Notes under the pieces: generated by a model
What the model was told of the DNA's origin: nothing
Database searches by the model: none
The model's input: only the letters and a program-made list of their open reading frames with translations
Translations under genes and position numbers: made by a program
Assembly: GCA_963693085.1 (NCBI GenBank)
Contig: OY856410.1
Coordinates: forward strand, 1,397,623,363 to 1,397,687,362
DNA from: Alisma plantago-aquatica
Taxonomy: Eukaryota; Streptophyta; Magnoliopsida; Alismatales; Alismataceae
DNA length: 64,000 bases
Direction of reading: 5' to 3'
In this document: positions 36,612-47,793 of the stretch, one piece after another
Layout of the letters: every line of letters begins with the position of its first letter
Numbering within the stretch: the stretch's first letter is position 1

Positions 36612-36703
36612 AATCGGGATATTGATCCCGACTTATGCATGAGTGAGGACAAAGCATGCCGTTAGGGTAGTTGTTGTTTGTGGGGCCAATCGTCATTCCT
36701 AAA

Positions 36704-38483
36704 GACTTAGGCCTAGCCCATTAATTTGTCGTGTGGCCTATGGACCCTCATATCCAAGACTGACAGTTTGTAGATCGTCTTTCATCCCATGGTTGAAAGG
36801 GAAACTCAGATACAGTACACCAACCCCTCTCTGACTTTCCTATCTCCCTGGACCATGTCAGCCTCTATAACAAATCCAATTGAATTTGGAAAAATATTTT
36901 GAACTAAATCATCTACTTTTGCCTTTTCTGTGATGGACTGGGACTTTCCCAAATTGCTAGAGTTGTCAGACTCTATTAAAACTAGTAGATACTTGTTGCC
37001 CTACTTTACCTATATAAGGACCCTACGTTGTCAGTCCTGAAACACATAGAGTGTCCTACATGTTTCTTGGGTGGTTTAGACCCTTTGTGATGCTCTATTA
37101 GGCATGGTGATCTTAGGAAGAGGCAAACACCAATACCTCCACCTAGTACTTTGCCACCCTCAATAAATCCAATAAAGAAACCCAAGTAGTAGAAACAAAG
37201 AGATGAGGTTTATAGGTGGGAGACTTTGACAGCTCCTAGATTCTCTATTGTGACCATGGGGGCCCAAGTCATGGGCAAGGTCTTGTTGGATACCTACATC
37301 ATGACGGTAGTGCCATCGTGGGTGGATGGTGTAATTACGCCGTTATGGTGGAAGTTTTTCTTAGGTTCCTAGTCATGGCACTAGTAGAGTACAAGGAAGG
37401 TGGACTCCCATCTTTTGTTCTTCACCTCCCACGATCCGCCATGGAGGTAGGGTGGCCACCGCATAGCAGGTGTCCCGAAGCTCTGTTTTCCCATTAAAAT
37501 AGGGGACGCATGATGTGTTTCTACATTGGGTAAGAGGCGAGAAGAAGAGAAGACCGAATGAATCTGATTTTCCACCTTAATGGACCCAAGCAAGGGATCC
37601 ACAATCCTGGAGGAGAAATATGATGAAAATAAAGGTATTCATATTGATGTGGCAGTGTCCCATTGGCCCATATGTGCTTATCTTGCAATTAACATAAGTA
37701 TTTTTTGGTAGCTCCAATCAGGATGAATCTATATATGACATTGATCAGAAAAAAATATGTAGGATTTGAATAAGATATATTTGAGACCTAATTCTAATCA
37801 TGGTTCCAAAAGTATACCTGAAACATGTATATAGGATTATTTATACATGGAAATCCTAGAATTGATTGTTAAAGTGTTGAATACATTAAATGCTTTCATT
37901 TCATGTTATAAATTGATATTGTTGAATATAATGACAACTGAAGATAATGGTGATAATGATGATGAAAAATTAGGGTTTCCAAATCAATAAGCATACATTT
38001 GAAGATTTAGGATTTGAAACCAAAGATCATAACTTGCTATGATATAAATGTACATAATTGAATAAGTGTTCATAATGCAATGATATGATAGATCTGATAA
38101 TTAAAGTTTCACTTAATGACTAATATGGTTTCCTAACTTAATGAATCATGGTGTAATGGAATTAAATTTTTGTACCCTTATTCCTTATCCAAACTCGAGA
38201 CAACCATAAATCCTAGTTTAGGGTGTATATTCAATATGTTTTGAATGTTTATGGTGATACTTTAGGATATATGTACATCCAGATAATGTTGGTTGACTAT
38301 GTTGAATGATTGGATGTTTAGACAAATTCTTGAAGTATGATTGCATGGTCTTCATGGTTCTCCTTTGAGGTAGGTGGTTACGATTATGAATACTCACATT
38401 ATCGACTGTCAATGTTTGTCGAGGATTTATTGAAGATTGATCAAATAAATTGTTTGATGTTTATTTACATTTTGTTCAATTAT
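36704..38483 (+). repeat. Long LTR (TGTAAGATTC type), copy B left part
   Basis: Starts abruptly at AAAGACTTAGGCCTAGCCC, equivalent to about 34692 in copy A. It has the TATA box CCTATATAAGG at 37009-37019. It is interrupted at about 38483 by the LINE and resumes at 40439. Confidence 0.8.
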
Positions 38484-40360
38484 GAGACAAGTGAATCACA
38501 CTTTTATTAGACTCATTCCTAAGAAACAGGGGGCCGCTGCTATGAAGGATTTTCGTCCCATAGCTTGTTGTACGGTGACTTATAAAATTATCTCTAAGTT
38601 GATTGCCCGCAGATTGAAAAAGGTGTTGCTGAATATAATATCTCCTCATCAGGGGGCTTTTGTGAGTGGTCAGTCTATTGCGGACAATGTTCTCTTAGCG
38701 ACTGAATTTCTGAGGGAATTCAAGGTGAAGAATAGAACGAAGCAGGCCTGTATTAAGTTGGATATCTCTAAAGCGTATGACAATGTGTCCTAGGAGGGGT
38801 TGTGGAGATCCATGGAGGCGTTGGGGTTTGCTAGACGCTTTATAGGTGTCCTTCAGCAGTGCATTCAAACTACGTCTTTCTCGGTCCTGGTTAATGGTAT
38901 CCTGAAAGGCATGTTTTCTGCTTCCAACGGGCTGAGACAGGGGGACCCGCTATCGCCTCTGCTGTTCACTATAGTCATTGAGAATCTCTTGTTCCTTACG
39001 CTTAAAGCGGAAGAAGAAGGGTCTGTTAGACCTTTCAAGGTGAAGGGTACAAAGGTGCTGAGTCACATGATTTTTGCCGATGATCTTATGTTCTTTGTGG
39101 CCGCTCATGCCAAAGTTTTCAGAGGCGTCAGTTCCATTCTTCAAAGCTTCTATGATATTACGAACTTACATATTAGCGATATTAAATCACAGGTATTCCT
39201 ATCCAAATCGTGTGATTCCAGGAGGGGGAGGCTCAAGGAGGCGATTCATTTGGAGTTGGGCTGTTTTCCTACGAAGTATTTGGGTCTGCCTCTTTCGGGT
39301 GGAGTGGGGAGAGGGAAGGATTTCCAGGGGTGCCTGGATGATCTTCGGATGAAGGTGGAGAGTTGGAGTGGTCTTAAGGTGTCTTTGGCTGGCCGGGCGG
39401 TCCTCATCAAGGTCGTCCTCGCGAGCAAGGTGAGATACTGGTGTAGGCTCACGGAGCTACCTGATTTCATCCTGGACAAGTGCAGGTCTTTGATGGCTGG
39501 GTTTCTTTGGGGTGGTGGACAGCACGCGGTGGCCTGGGCTGAGGTGGCGCAGACTCGTGCTGGAGGCGGGTTGGGGTTAAAGGATACTAAAGATATTCAG
39601 ATTGAAGCTACGATGAGGAGAGTCCATTCTTTCCTGATGATGTCGGATTCGGTTTGGAGTTCTTGGATGCGGGGTAGGTATGGTTCTTCTCTTGACACCA
39701 TTGTTTTGGCCTCAGATTCTTGTTCCATTATTTGGCGGAGGATGGTGGAAGCGTGGAGTTATTGCAAACTGGATTATATGAGGGTGAATGGGGAGTGGAC
39801 GTTGATTGCGTGTGGCATCCCTTGGAGGATTAACAGGAATCAACCTGAAGTCCCTTGGGACCAACTTCTGTGGAGCAAGATTCATTATCCCAAATGGAGC
39901 TTTTGCACTTATAGAGCTATTCTGGGGAGACTGCCTACGGTGGATAGAGTCAATAGATGGTACTTTGTTAGTGCCATTCTGTGCCCTTTTTGTAATATGG
40001 TTGAGGAGTCTCATGAGCATTTATTCTTTGAATGCGCTTATAGCAAGTACCTTTGGACTAGATGTGCCTTAAAACTGAAAGGTGGGGGTTGTCCGCCTTC
40101 GAATATCCATAGTTGTATGGCCTGGATTCTGCATCTAACCAGGTTAGACATCCACATGAGACGGTTTGCTGGGCTTATTTGGACGGCATTATCTATCATA
40201 TATGGGAAGAGAGGAATCGCAGAACACATGGGAAAGGGGTTAGGGACAGAGTCCAGTGTTTTGATGTGTTTGTAAATAATTTGGCTTGGCTTTGCAAAGC
40301 GAACCCGGGGTTCCTGAGTAGGGTGGACCCTGAGGCCAGTCGGATGTGGGGTCTGGTTTG
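38482..40360 (+). pseudogene. LINE ORF2 C-terminal part: reverse transcriptase and zf-RVT
   Basis: Reads as a plant non-LTR RT from just before LIPKK.GA and DFRPIACC, through QGAFVSGQSIADNVL, KLDISKAYD, NGLRQGDPLSPLLF and the active site FADD (39073-39084). It continues with KYLGLPLSGG, GRAVLIKVVLASKVRYW and GGGLGLKDTKDIQ, then a zf-RVT module (KIHYPKWSFCTYRAILGRLP, then CPFCNMVEESHEHLFFEC, about 39880-40040). The N-terminal endonuclease and first RT block are missing. Damage is light: one TAG at 38791-38793 where the family has Trp, and one frameshift near 40185, after which the frame at about 40190-40360 (IYHIWEERNRRTHG) gives the usual end. About 625 codons in total. Confidence 0.9.
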
Positions 40361-40438
40361 ACCTTGTATAGTATACGGAGTGGCTTGTACTCCTATACTC
40401 CTTTTGTTGTTTTAGTAATATTTACCTTATCCAAAAAA
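38484..40438 (+). mobile_element. 5'-truncated L1-type LINE with poly(A) tail
   Basis: Inserted in copy B of the long LTR. Copy C (near 42080) shows the empty site CAATTATAATGCCACT. The insert ends in a run of 8 A at about 40431-40438. Target-site duplication is at most a few bases. The base composition is visibly less AT-rich than the surroundings and the coding region is largely open, so this is among the younger insertions. Confidence 0.85.
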
Positions 40439-41008
40439 AATGCCACTGTGACTATCACATAAGTAAGATATCATATTTTGAATACTAGGATGACATGTAT
40501 CAAGGGGTGATGCACATGATCTCTGGGAGGGACAGTGATTACACCCAAGATAGCATATCAAGTATGGGTAAGAATTACTAATGAAAATGATTGTTCTTAT
40601 TTACAAGTAATTGATTGATTATATGTTGGTATATTACTTTCACACTTTGTATGCACCCCACATACACAGTATAGCAATATATTGATCCACATTTTGATTG
40701 TTAGCATTTTAGGTAACTGCAATATATGAAGATATCAAGACATGATGAATCATATGAAATCAAATGAAAACATTAAAGTTAAGTAAAGGAGGATTGGTTA
40801 GATGCTTCTTCTCATATGTATTATTTTCTCATGTAAAGATCACATAACTCCTTAGAGGAGCATAATTATACATCATATAAAAAATATTTGTGAAATAACA
40901 GAAATTATTTGTTATTTGCTAAATATGGATCCTTGGGAATTTAGGTAATGGATCTCAACTATAATGTCCTCCATTAATTGGGGCACACTTAAAAGTGAGG
41001 TTGTTACA
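40439..41008 (+). repeat. Long LTR copy B, right part and 3' end
   Basis: Continues copy B after the LINE: TGCCACTGTGACTATCAC to AGTGAGGTTGTTACA. Matches 42086-42663 of copy C. The end is defined by the primer-site-like sequence that follows. Confidence 0.8.
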
Positions 41009-41009
41009 T

Positions 41010-41021
41010 TTGTATCAGAGG
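41010..41021 (+). promoter_or_regulatory. Primer binding site remnant
   Basis: TTGTATCAGAGG after the LTR end at 41008 resembles TGGTATCAGAGC. It supports calling 41008 the LTR 3' end. Only a few bases later the sequence jumps into the middle of copy C, so almost the whole internal region has been deleted. Confidence 0.65.
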
Positions 41022-41024
41022 TGC

Positions 41025-42663
41025 CATCGAGAGGGGTGGTCGCAGCATAGCAGGTGTCTCGAAGCTATGTTTTCCCAATGAAGTAGGGGATGTAGGCTAT
41101 GTTTCCACATTGGACAAGAGGCAAAAAGAAAAGACCGACCAGATCTGGGTTTCCACCTTAACATACCCAAGAAAGGGATCTGTGAGCCCAAAGGAGAAAG
41201 ATGATGAAAATAAAAGGTGTTCGTCTTGACATGGTAGCATCCAAATTTCCCATATATTCTTATCTTGTAATTAATATAAGAAATTTTTGGTAGCAGCGAT
41301 CAAGATGAACCTATATATGATATTTCTCAAATAAAACATGTAGGATTTGAATAAGATATGATTCAAACCTAATTCTGATCATAGTTATACCTAGAACGTA
41401 TATAGGATGATTAATACATGAAACCCTGGAACCGATGGTTAAAGTGTTGAATACATTAAATGCTTTCAATTCATGTTATAATCTAGTATTGTCGAATATA
41501 ATGAAAATCCAAGATAATGGTGATAATGATGATGAACAATCAGGGTTTCTAGATCAATAATCAAACATGTGGAGAATTAGGATTTGAAACCAAAGAACAT
41601 AACTTCTTGTGATATTAACATACATAATAGAATATAAGTTTTCATAATGCAATGATATGATAGATTTTATTTCCAAAACAAATATGATAGATTTTATAAT
41701 TAGGGTTTCACCTAATGACTAATATGGGTTCATAATCCTAATGAATAATAGTGTAATGAAACTAGGGTTTGGTACCCTTATTCCATATACAAACTCGAGA
41801 CAACCCTAAAAGCCTAGTTTTAGATGTATGTTTGGTATGTTGTGAATGATTATGGTGAAACTTTAGGACATATGTACATTTAGATAATTTTGGTCGGCTA
41901 TGTTGAATGCATGGATGTGTGTATATATGCTTGAAGTATGATTGCATGGTCTACATGATTCTCCATTAAGGTATGTGGTTATGATTATGAATACCTACAT
42001 GATCAAATGTTGATGTTTGTTGAGGATTTTTTGAAGATTGATGAAATAAAATGTTGGATGTTTAATTACATTATGTTCAATTATAATGCCACTAAGTATC
42101 ACATAAAGTAGGATATCATATACAGAACCCTAGGATGACATGTATCAAGGGAGAATACACATGATCCCTGCGAGGGACAGTGATTACGCCCAAGATAGCA
42201 CATCAAGTATGGGTTAGAATATGTAATGAAAATACCCATTCTTATTTGCAAGTAGTTGATTGGTTATATGTTGTTATATTACTTGCACACCTTTTATGCA
42301 CCCCACATACACATCAGAGCAATATATTGATCCACATTTTGATTGTCGGCGTTTTAGGTGGTTGCAATATATGAAGATATCAAGTCATTATGAATCAAAT
42401 GAAATAAACTGAATACATTTAAGTTAAGAAAAGGAGGATTAGTTCGATGCTTCTTCTCATATGTATGAATTTCTCATGTAGATTTCATGTAACTCCTTAG
42501 AGTAGCATCATTATACATCATGTAATCAATATTTGTGAAATAATGGAAATTATTTGATATTATTTGTTATTTCCTAAATCTGGATCATTGGGAATTTAGG
42601 TAATGGCTCTCAACTTAAAGGTCCTTTCTTAATTGGGGGACACTAAAAAGTGAGCTTGTTACA
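41025..42663 (+). repeat. Long LTR copy C, 5'-truncated
   Basis: Begins inside the LTR (equivalent to about 37446 in copy B) and runs to its 3' end AGTGAGCTTGTTACA. It lacks the LINE, so it provides the empty-site reference. It is followed two bases later by the Cassandra C2 element. Confidence 0.8.
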
Positions 42664-42796
42664 TATGCAATGTATGGTCCCACTGTCTAAAGTTCTAGTA
42701 GAGTTTTAGGAATAATGATTGGCCCCACAGGCCACCATTAGCCTTAATTGTGTTTTTTTCCTCACTTGCGTACAAGCCAGGATAAACTTCTCGACT

Positions 42797-42859
42797 GGTC
42801 ACCCATCCTAGTACTACTCTAGGTTGAGCATGCTTAACCATAAAGTTTTTTAGTGATGG
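42797..42859 (-). ncRNA. 5S rRNA-like segment in C2 left LTR
   Basis: On the minus strand: GGTTAAGCATGCTCAACC, GAGTAGTACTAGGATGGGTG, ACC. Box A, intermediate element and box C are all close to the plant 5S consensus, and box C is perfect. Confidence 0.85.
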
Positions 42860-43090
42860 ACTCCATAAAAAGGTGATGCACCTTGGTGATATATGTAGCC
42901 CAGTCATTCCTTTTAAGAGCATTTTATCTGAGGCCCAAATCCTAAGATGTTACAATCTCCTCCACTTAAACTCTTGATGTCTTGTTCAAGACTCAACTAT
43001 ATGTCCTCCGAATATTTCCCCATGTCAGTGAAAACCCTCAAGACTAGCATGCTACATGCCCATGTGTTCCCAACCTACTGGAGGGGTTAT

Positions 43091-43103
43091 GGCTCTGATA
43101 CCA
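43091..43103 (-). promoter_or_regulatory. Cassandra C2 primer binding site
   Basis: Complement is TGGTATCAGAGCC, a perfect initiator tRNA-Met match. Confidence 0.9.
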
Positions 43104-43236
43104 TTTATAACGCATGGGCCTACTGGATAGGGCTCTAGTAGAGTTTTAGGAATAATGACTAGCCCCCATACTACCACTAGCCTTAACTGTACATTTTATC
43201 CTCACTCACGTGCAAGCCAGGATAAACTTACTGACT

Positions 43237-43297
43237 GGTCGCCCATCCTAGTACCACTTTGGGATGAGCATGCTTAACCATATAGTTCTTTAGTAGT
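43237..43297 (-). ncRNA. 5S rRNA-like segment in C2 right LTR
   Basis: On the minus strand: GGTTAAGCATGCTCATCCC, GTGGTACTAGGATGGGCGAC. Slightly more diverged than the left LTR copy (GGGCGACC in box C). Confidence 0.8.
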
Positions 43298-43480
43298 TGT
43301 CTTACTAAAAAGATGGTGCACCTTGGTGATATGGGTAGTCCAATCATTCCTTTTAAGATTATTTTATTTTAGGCATCAAATCCTTTATAACATCCCAAGA
43401 TTTGAGGCCTCAGATAAAATGATATTAAAAGGCATGATTGGACTACCCATATCACCAAAGTGCACCACCTTTTCAGGTAT

Positions 43481-43544
43481 CCCATCACTAAAGAACTCTA
43501 TGATTAAGTGTTCTTAGCTTAGAGTATTAATAGGATGGGTGACC
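43481..43544 (+). ncRNA. 5S rRNA-like segment in C3 left LTR
   Basis: CCCATCACTAAAGAACTC, then GATTAAGTGTTCTTAGC, TAGAGTATTAATAGGATGGG and TGACC. The intermediate element is changed (GAGTATTAA for GAGTAGTAC) but box C is intact. Confidence 0.82.
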
Positions 43545-43603
43545 AATCAAGAAGTTTATCATGGCTTGTGTTGAGTGAGGACAAAACACATAGTTAAGGT
43601 TAG

Positions 43604-43837
43604 TGGTGGTATGTGGGGTCAGTCATCATTCCTGAAACACTACTAGATCCTTTGGTAGTGGGCCCAGGTGTTACAAATGGTATCAGAGCCATAACCCCTC
43701 CAATAGGTGGGGCCTATGTGTGGTGGTATGTGGCATCAGTTGTCAATCCTGAAACACTACTAGATCCATTGGCAGTGGGCCCAGGCATTACAAATGGTAT
43801 CAGAGTCATAACCCCTCCAGTAGGTGGGGCCCATGTG
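43604..43837 (+). repeat. 117-bp tandem duplication across LTR end and primer site
   Basis: Units 43604-43720 and 43721-43837 at a constant offset of 117, both starting TGGTGGTATGTGG. Each unit contains the last ~70 bp of the LTR, the primer site and ~30 bp of internal sequence. Confidence 0.92.
43678..43690 (+). promoter_or_regulatory. Cassandra C3 primer binding site, first copy
   Basis: TGGTATCAGAGCC two bases after the LTR end TTACA. The second copy at 43795-43807 reads TGGTATCAGAGTC. Confidence 0.9.
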
Positions 43838-44138
43838 GGCATGTGACATGCAAGTCTTGAGTCGTGTGTTCCATGCATGTTGGAAAGGGATGTCCATGGT
43901 GATGTAGACACCCTTGCAATGGTATTTCATGATTGAGAGTTGGGTTTCCTGAGTCATTAGGGTTTGCACTAAAAATGGGGAAATATTATGAAGTCATATA
44001 GTTGAGCCTTGACAAGGATTTCAAGAGTATAAGTGGGGGAGATAGTAATGTCTTGAGATTTGAGGCCTCAGATAAAATGATCTTAAAAGGAACCATTAGA
44101 TTACCCATATGACAATAGTGCACCTCCTTTTTAGGGAG

Positions 44139-44201
44139 ACTGACACTAAAGAACTCTATGGTTAAGCGTGCTTAGTCGAGAGTAATATTGGGATGGGTGA
44201 C
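44139..44201 (+). ncRNA. 5S rRNA-like segment in C3 right LTR
   Basis: GGTTAAGCGTGCTTAGTCGA, GAGTAATATTGGGATGGGTG and AC. Box A (GTTAAGCGTGCTT) is identical to plant 5S rRNA, making this the best preserved box A of the six. Confidence 0.85.
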
Positions 44202-44334
44202 TAGTCAGGATGTTTATTCTGACTTGAGTGTCAGTGAGGACAAAGTGTGCAGTTAAGGCTAGTGGTGGTCTATGGGGCTAGTCATCATTCCTGAAATACT
44301 ACTAGAGCCTTAGCTAGTGGGCTCATTTGTTATA

Positions 44335-46950
44335 GTTTCCCATCATCTTCTACATTGATCATACACCTTCCATCCATTTCCAGACCATATTCTACCTCTG
44401 TTCAACCATCCAAACTATTGCAGGGGTGGAATTAAGGACAAAGAAGGCCAAGGAGTCTATAATAGCAAGGAAGATGACTCCAAGGATGAGATCCAGCCCA
44501 TGTGAAGGCTAAGGATTGAGAGCAACCTATCTTCCATGGGCTAAATCTCTTCTTCCTCATGTTTCTTCTACTTTTCTCCTTTTTTTCTATACAAAAAAAA
44601 TTAATTTGTATCCTTTTTCAGTTCCAAGTATGATTGTCCATGGATAGTTGAGCTCCTTCTTGGCAATCTAGTCCATTTTGTGCATGTTTTATGTACTTTT
44701 AACCTAAGCAAGTAGTTTTATTCCAGATATAGCATGCTATCTATTCTATCTTCTCTTTCTGTATGTGGTTTCTAGTTTGGTTGATCTCTTTCCTGTTTGA
44801 ACCTCTATTTCTACTAAGATCGTGAGATTTTTTGTAGAAACAGGTAGAGGAGGTAGTTTGGAATGAAATCCAAGAGGAGGACATCCAAGGAATGATATGT
44901 CCAGAACACAAGTTGAAGGGATCTAATCCATTACTTTGAATTAGACCACACTCACTTGAATTCGACCGCATTTATTCAAATGCTTCCAAATTCCTCTAAT
45001 TTTCTTGAATCTGTAGCTTTATGTTATGTGTAAATCCTGTGTTGTTAATAATGTCTTTGGATATTTGGACCCCATAGGGTATCTGAAATATTCATTGGCG
45101 TTGTCCCATTATCTTTGAGAGAGGTTTTGGATCATTGTTGGGGTTTTAGTCATACTGTGTGAGAACGAGTGGGATGACCCTCACGGGAGCATCTGCCACA
45201 ATTCACACTATGTTTGGATGTTAACTGCTACGGAGTTTGAGGGTTGCCTACATCTAAGAATGGGTGCATAGACTGCCTAACTGTAGTAACATAGCCAGGA
45301 ACTCCTTCTGTTGATCTGTAGGATTAGATGGAATTGTTTTCTTTGATTTACTTTATATTCTTTTGATTGGTTTTGTTAGGATTGTTCTAGTTCTTTTACC
45401 TATATCAACTCCTATTTTTTCTTAACTTACTAATAATAGGATCTTACACATCTAAATGCCCCCATGTCCCTATGTTCGACCCCATATTGAGTTGTGGATA
45501 TCCTAGAAGGTTTCATGTTATAAATTTAAAGTTCAATCCTTCTTAATTTTGCCTCCATTCTAGAAACATGATTTGTATGTATCAATAGGACATTAAACAA
45601 TACTCAAAAGTCCTCAAACGAAGTAAAAGGTTGCATCCAAGAAACCAAGTTTAGAATTAGGTCCATAGAGTGTTTTGAATAGAAATATGGTATTTTTGTG
45701 ATCAAAATGACATATAACATCATTAGATTCGAGAAAGGGAGCTAAGAGATATGGGGGTTTGAAATTTGCACATTTCATTGGAATTTTAGATGTGATTTAC
45801 CTAAAATTGTCTAAGATCTTGGGCCTACTGGTCAAGTGGGTGGTCGACTGAGTGTGTTGGAAACCCTGGGTGGTTGCAGGTGACTACGAGTGTCTATCAA
45901 TCGCAGGAAGTGGGTTGATCCGATGTCGAGGTGCGTCATCAGGTAGGTTGAGTGTGTGGGCCTTGCGTGGCACATGGCGCGTCGTGAGTGGGTGAGTTGT
46001 CTATGGGGTTTGTGTCTGAGCAAATAGAGAGGGGACGAGCGTGTGATGGGGTGTGGGCCCAAACCAATGTGGCACACCATAGTTGGTTGTTGAGCATCTG
46101 TGTGGTAGAGTGAAAGAGATCGGATCGGATCGGAAGGGTGAGAGATGGGGGAGAGTGAGAAAAATTATAGCGAGAAATGATGGGTATGAGGAGATGATTG
46201 ATTAGGGCCATCCATCACGAATCCAACATGTTTCCCATTATCTTCTTCCCCATCTAGGTGGGTCCCAATCGGCCAGCCAACAATCAAAACGATGATAAAA
46301 GAGATTATTATTTAGGGTTATGAAGGGATTAAACTTCAAATAGACATAACTCCCTCATACAAGCTTCGATTTGGATGAAACAAAGTACATTGGATATGGG
46401 AGAGGCAGAGGAAGTTTTACAAAAACATGAGTACCAGATAGGTTACAAATTATCACAAGGATATGATCAAAATTTAAGGGAAAAGTGATGATGTGCGACA
46501 GAAATGTAAACTTGATTTTTGTCAACTTTAGTATCACCAAGGTGATACATGCACAGTAGATGGACCAATTGTGCATCAACACATATACAAATATGAAATT
46601 GATGGTGAGAACAAGAATGAGGTCAAAATTAGAATTTGTATTCAAAGTATGAAGTTCCATGTTATCACACATATGTGACAAATTTAATGAATTTACTTAC
46701 ATGTTAGTACATACTTAAGTTATTATGTTAATCTAAGTGTATTTTGATATGTGATGTTGATTATAGAATCTAATATATCTATTTTCAAGCCTAATCATGT
46801 TAGGGTGCGTTATTCATCTTACATGCATTCTATATACATTAAAGTATAACTTCATCCTTTTTGGTCAAATCTATAGAACCAAGCATACCAACCTCCTAAT
46901 CATAGGATCAGGGTTTCCAGAGTTAGAAATCGAGGTTTCGGTATGTTACA
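44335..46950. other. LTR-type noncoding DNA, left of a minus-strand element core
   Basis: 44335-45430 has the look of the downstream part of an Athila-type LTR and could be the continuation of the family B LTR interrupted at 32363; I could not align a primer site to prove it. About 45430-46950 ends at GTATGTTACA, which read on the minus strand is an LTR start (TGTAACATACCG) next to a polypurine tract. Three minus-strand frames of 82-108 codons (45832, 45939, 46355) show no family features. Confidence 0.4.
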
Positions 46951-47793
46951 ATATCACATCCCTTAAAGAGGATTTTGTCCCCCAAAATTCAACCATCCTT
47001 ATGCTACTAACTAACTACTCTCCACCCCTTAAAAGGTTCAACCCAATTAATCAACTGAACAACTATTATAGATATTAGGGTTTTAAATGCATCTTTTTGT
47101 CATGAGTACTTATGTTTTTTATGTTTTTCATAGGTAAAGAACCCAACTATTAGGTTAAAATAACCTAGGGTTGAATTTTAGGTGCTTGTATTACCAAGTG
47201 AACAATCCTAAGGTTCACATTGTCATCCAAAAAGACACTCGATATAGAACTCATCAACCTAATGGAGTAAAGAGGGTAGGTCCCCTAAACCTTTATAACA
47301 AACCACATACACCTAGTCATTCCTTCAACTCAAACTAGGGTTTAGGGTTCATCTTTAACAAATCATGTGGTTTCTCTACCAAAACATCAAAACTATCTTC
47401 ATTATGACTTAGTTCAAGAAAATCTTAATAAAATATAGAAAACAAATTACACATATAATATTCATAAAATAAAATAATTTGATAACAAAACTTTATGATA
47501 TAAAACTGAAGATAGAGCCCAAAACTCAATGCAAGAACCAAGTCATAAATTTCCATTTAAGATCTCTTCATCCTACTACCTCAACATCCTCAAAACCTAA
47601 CTCCTATGCTCAAGTGAAACCTCATTATATCCAAGGTTACATGCCATGTCTAACTTACATCATATGGTAAACATCCCATCTAGGATTTTATGATAAGGGT
47701 ACCACTAGGAACTTATGGAATAAGATGAAAAATATATGGGAGTAAAAATTGAAATAGTTAGAATCTGACTATTATGGATCTAATACCATCTTG
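46951..47793 (-). mobile_element. Core of a minus-strand noncoding LTR element (LARD-like)
   Basis: On the minus strand the right edge starts with TGGTATTAGATCC (complement of 47778-47790), a decayed tRNA-Met primer site. The left edge ends with GGGGGACAAAATCCTCTTTA and AGGGATG, the same polypurine arrangement as the LARD-like element at 8420-8450. The 840 bp between holds no recognisable gene. The flanking LTRs do not align with each other by eye, so full element borders are unknown. Confidence 0.55.

Larger units (their letters stand above)
36014..36703 (+). mobile_element. Cassandra TRIM element C1, both ends truncated
   Basis: Left LTR remnant about 36021-36216 (5' part missing), internal about 36217-36457, right LTR 36458-36703 (3' part missing). 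Internal blocks match the complete Cassandra C3: TAGGTGGGGCCCA, GGGGAAATATTATGA and a polypurine tract of the form TCTAAGTGGGGGGG (36441-36454). The primer site is deleted. The flanking long-LTR sequence does not close into an empty site, so both edges reflect deletion or rearrangement. Confidence 0.85.
42666..43392 (-). mobile_element. Cassandra TRIM element C2, minus strand, structurally complete
   Basis: LTR 42666-42954 (289 bp), internal 42955-43105, LTR 43106-43392. On the minus strand the right LTR is followed by the tRNA-Met primer site (complement of GGCTCTGATACCA at 43091-43103), and a polypurine tract (complement of CTCCTCCACTTA, 42957-42968) precedes the left LTR. No protein is encoded. 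The sizes fit known Cassandra elements (established knowledge: TRIMs of about 0.6-0.9 kb carrying 5S domains in their LTRs). Confidence 0.92.
43386..44334 (+). mobile_element. Cassandra TRIM element C3, plus strand, with internal 117-bp duplication
   Basis: LTR 43386-43675 (290 bp), internal 43676-44043, LTR 44044-44334 (291 bp). Primer site at 43678-43690 and again at 43795-43807 because of a 117-bp direct duplication. The polypurine tract (AAGTGGGGGAGATAG, 44031-44045) runs up to and slightly into the 3' LTR. LTR ends read TA...CA (5') and AG...TA (3'), so terminal TG/CA are decayed. It abuts C2 head to head, sharing TATAACA at 43386-43392. Confidence 0.92.

Noticed and set aside
36030..44201. 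True 5S rRNA genes
   Set aside because: Only the central ~60 bp of 5S are present, always at the same place inside a Cassandra LTR, without the 5' and 3' parts of a functional 5S gene.
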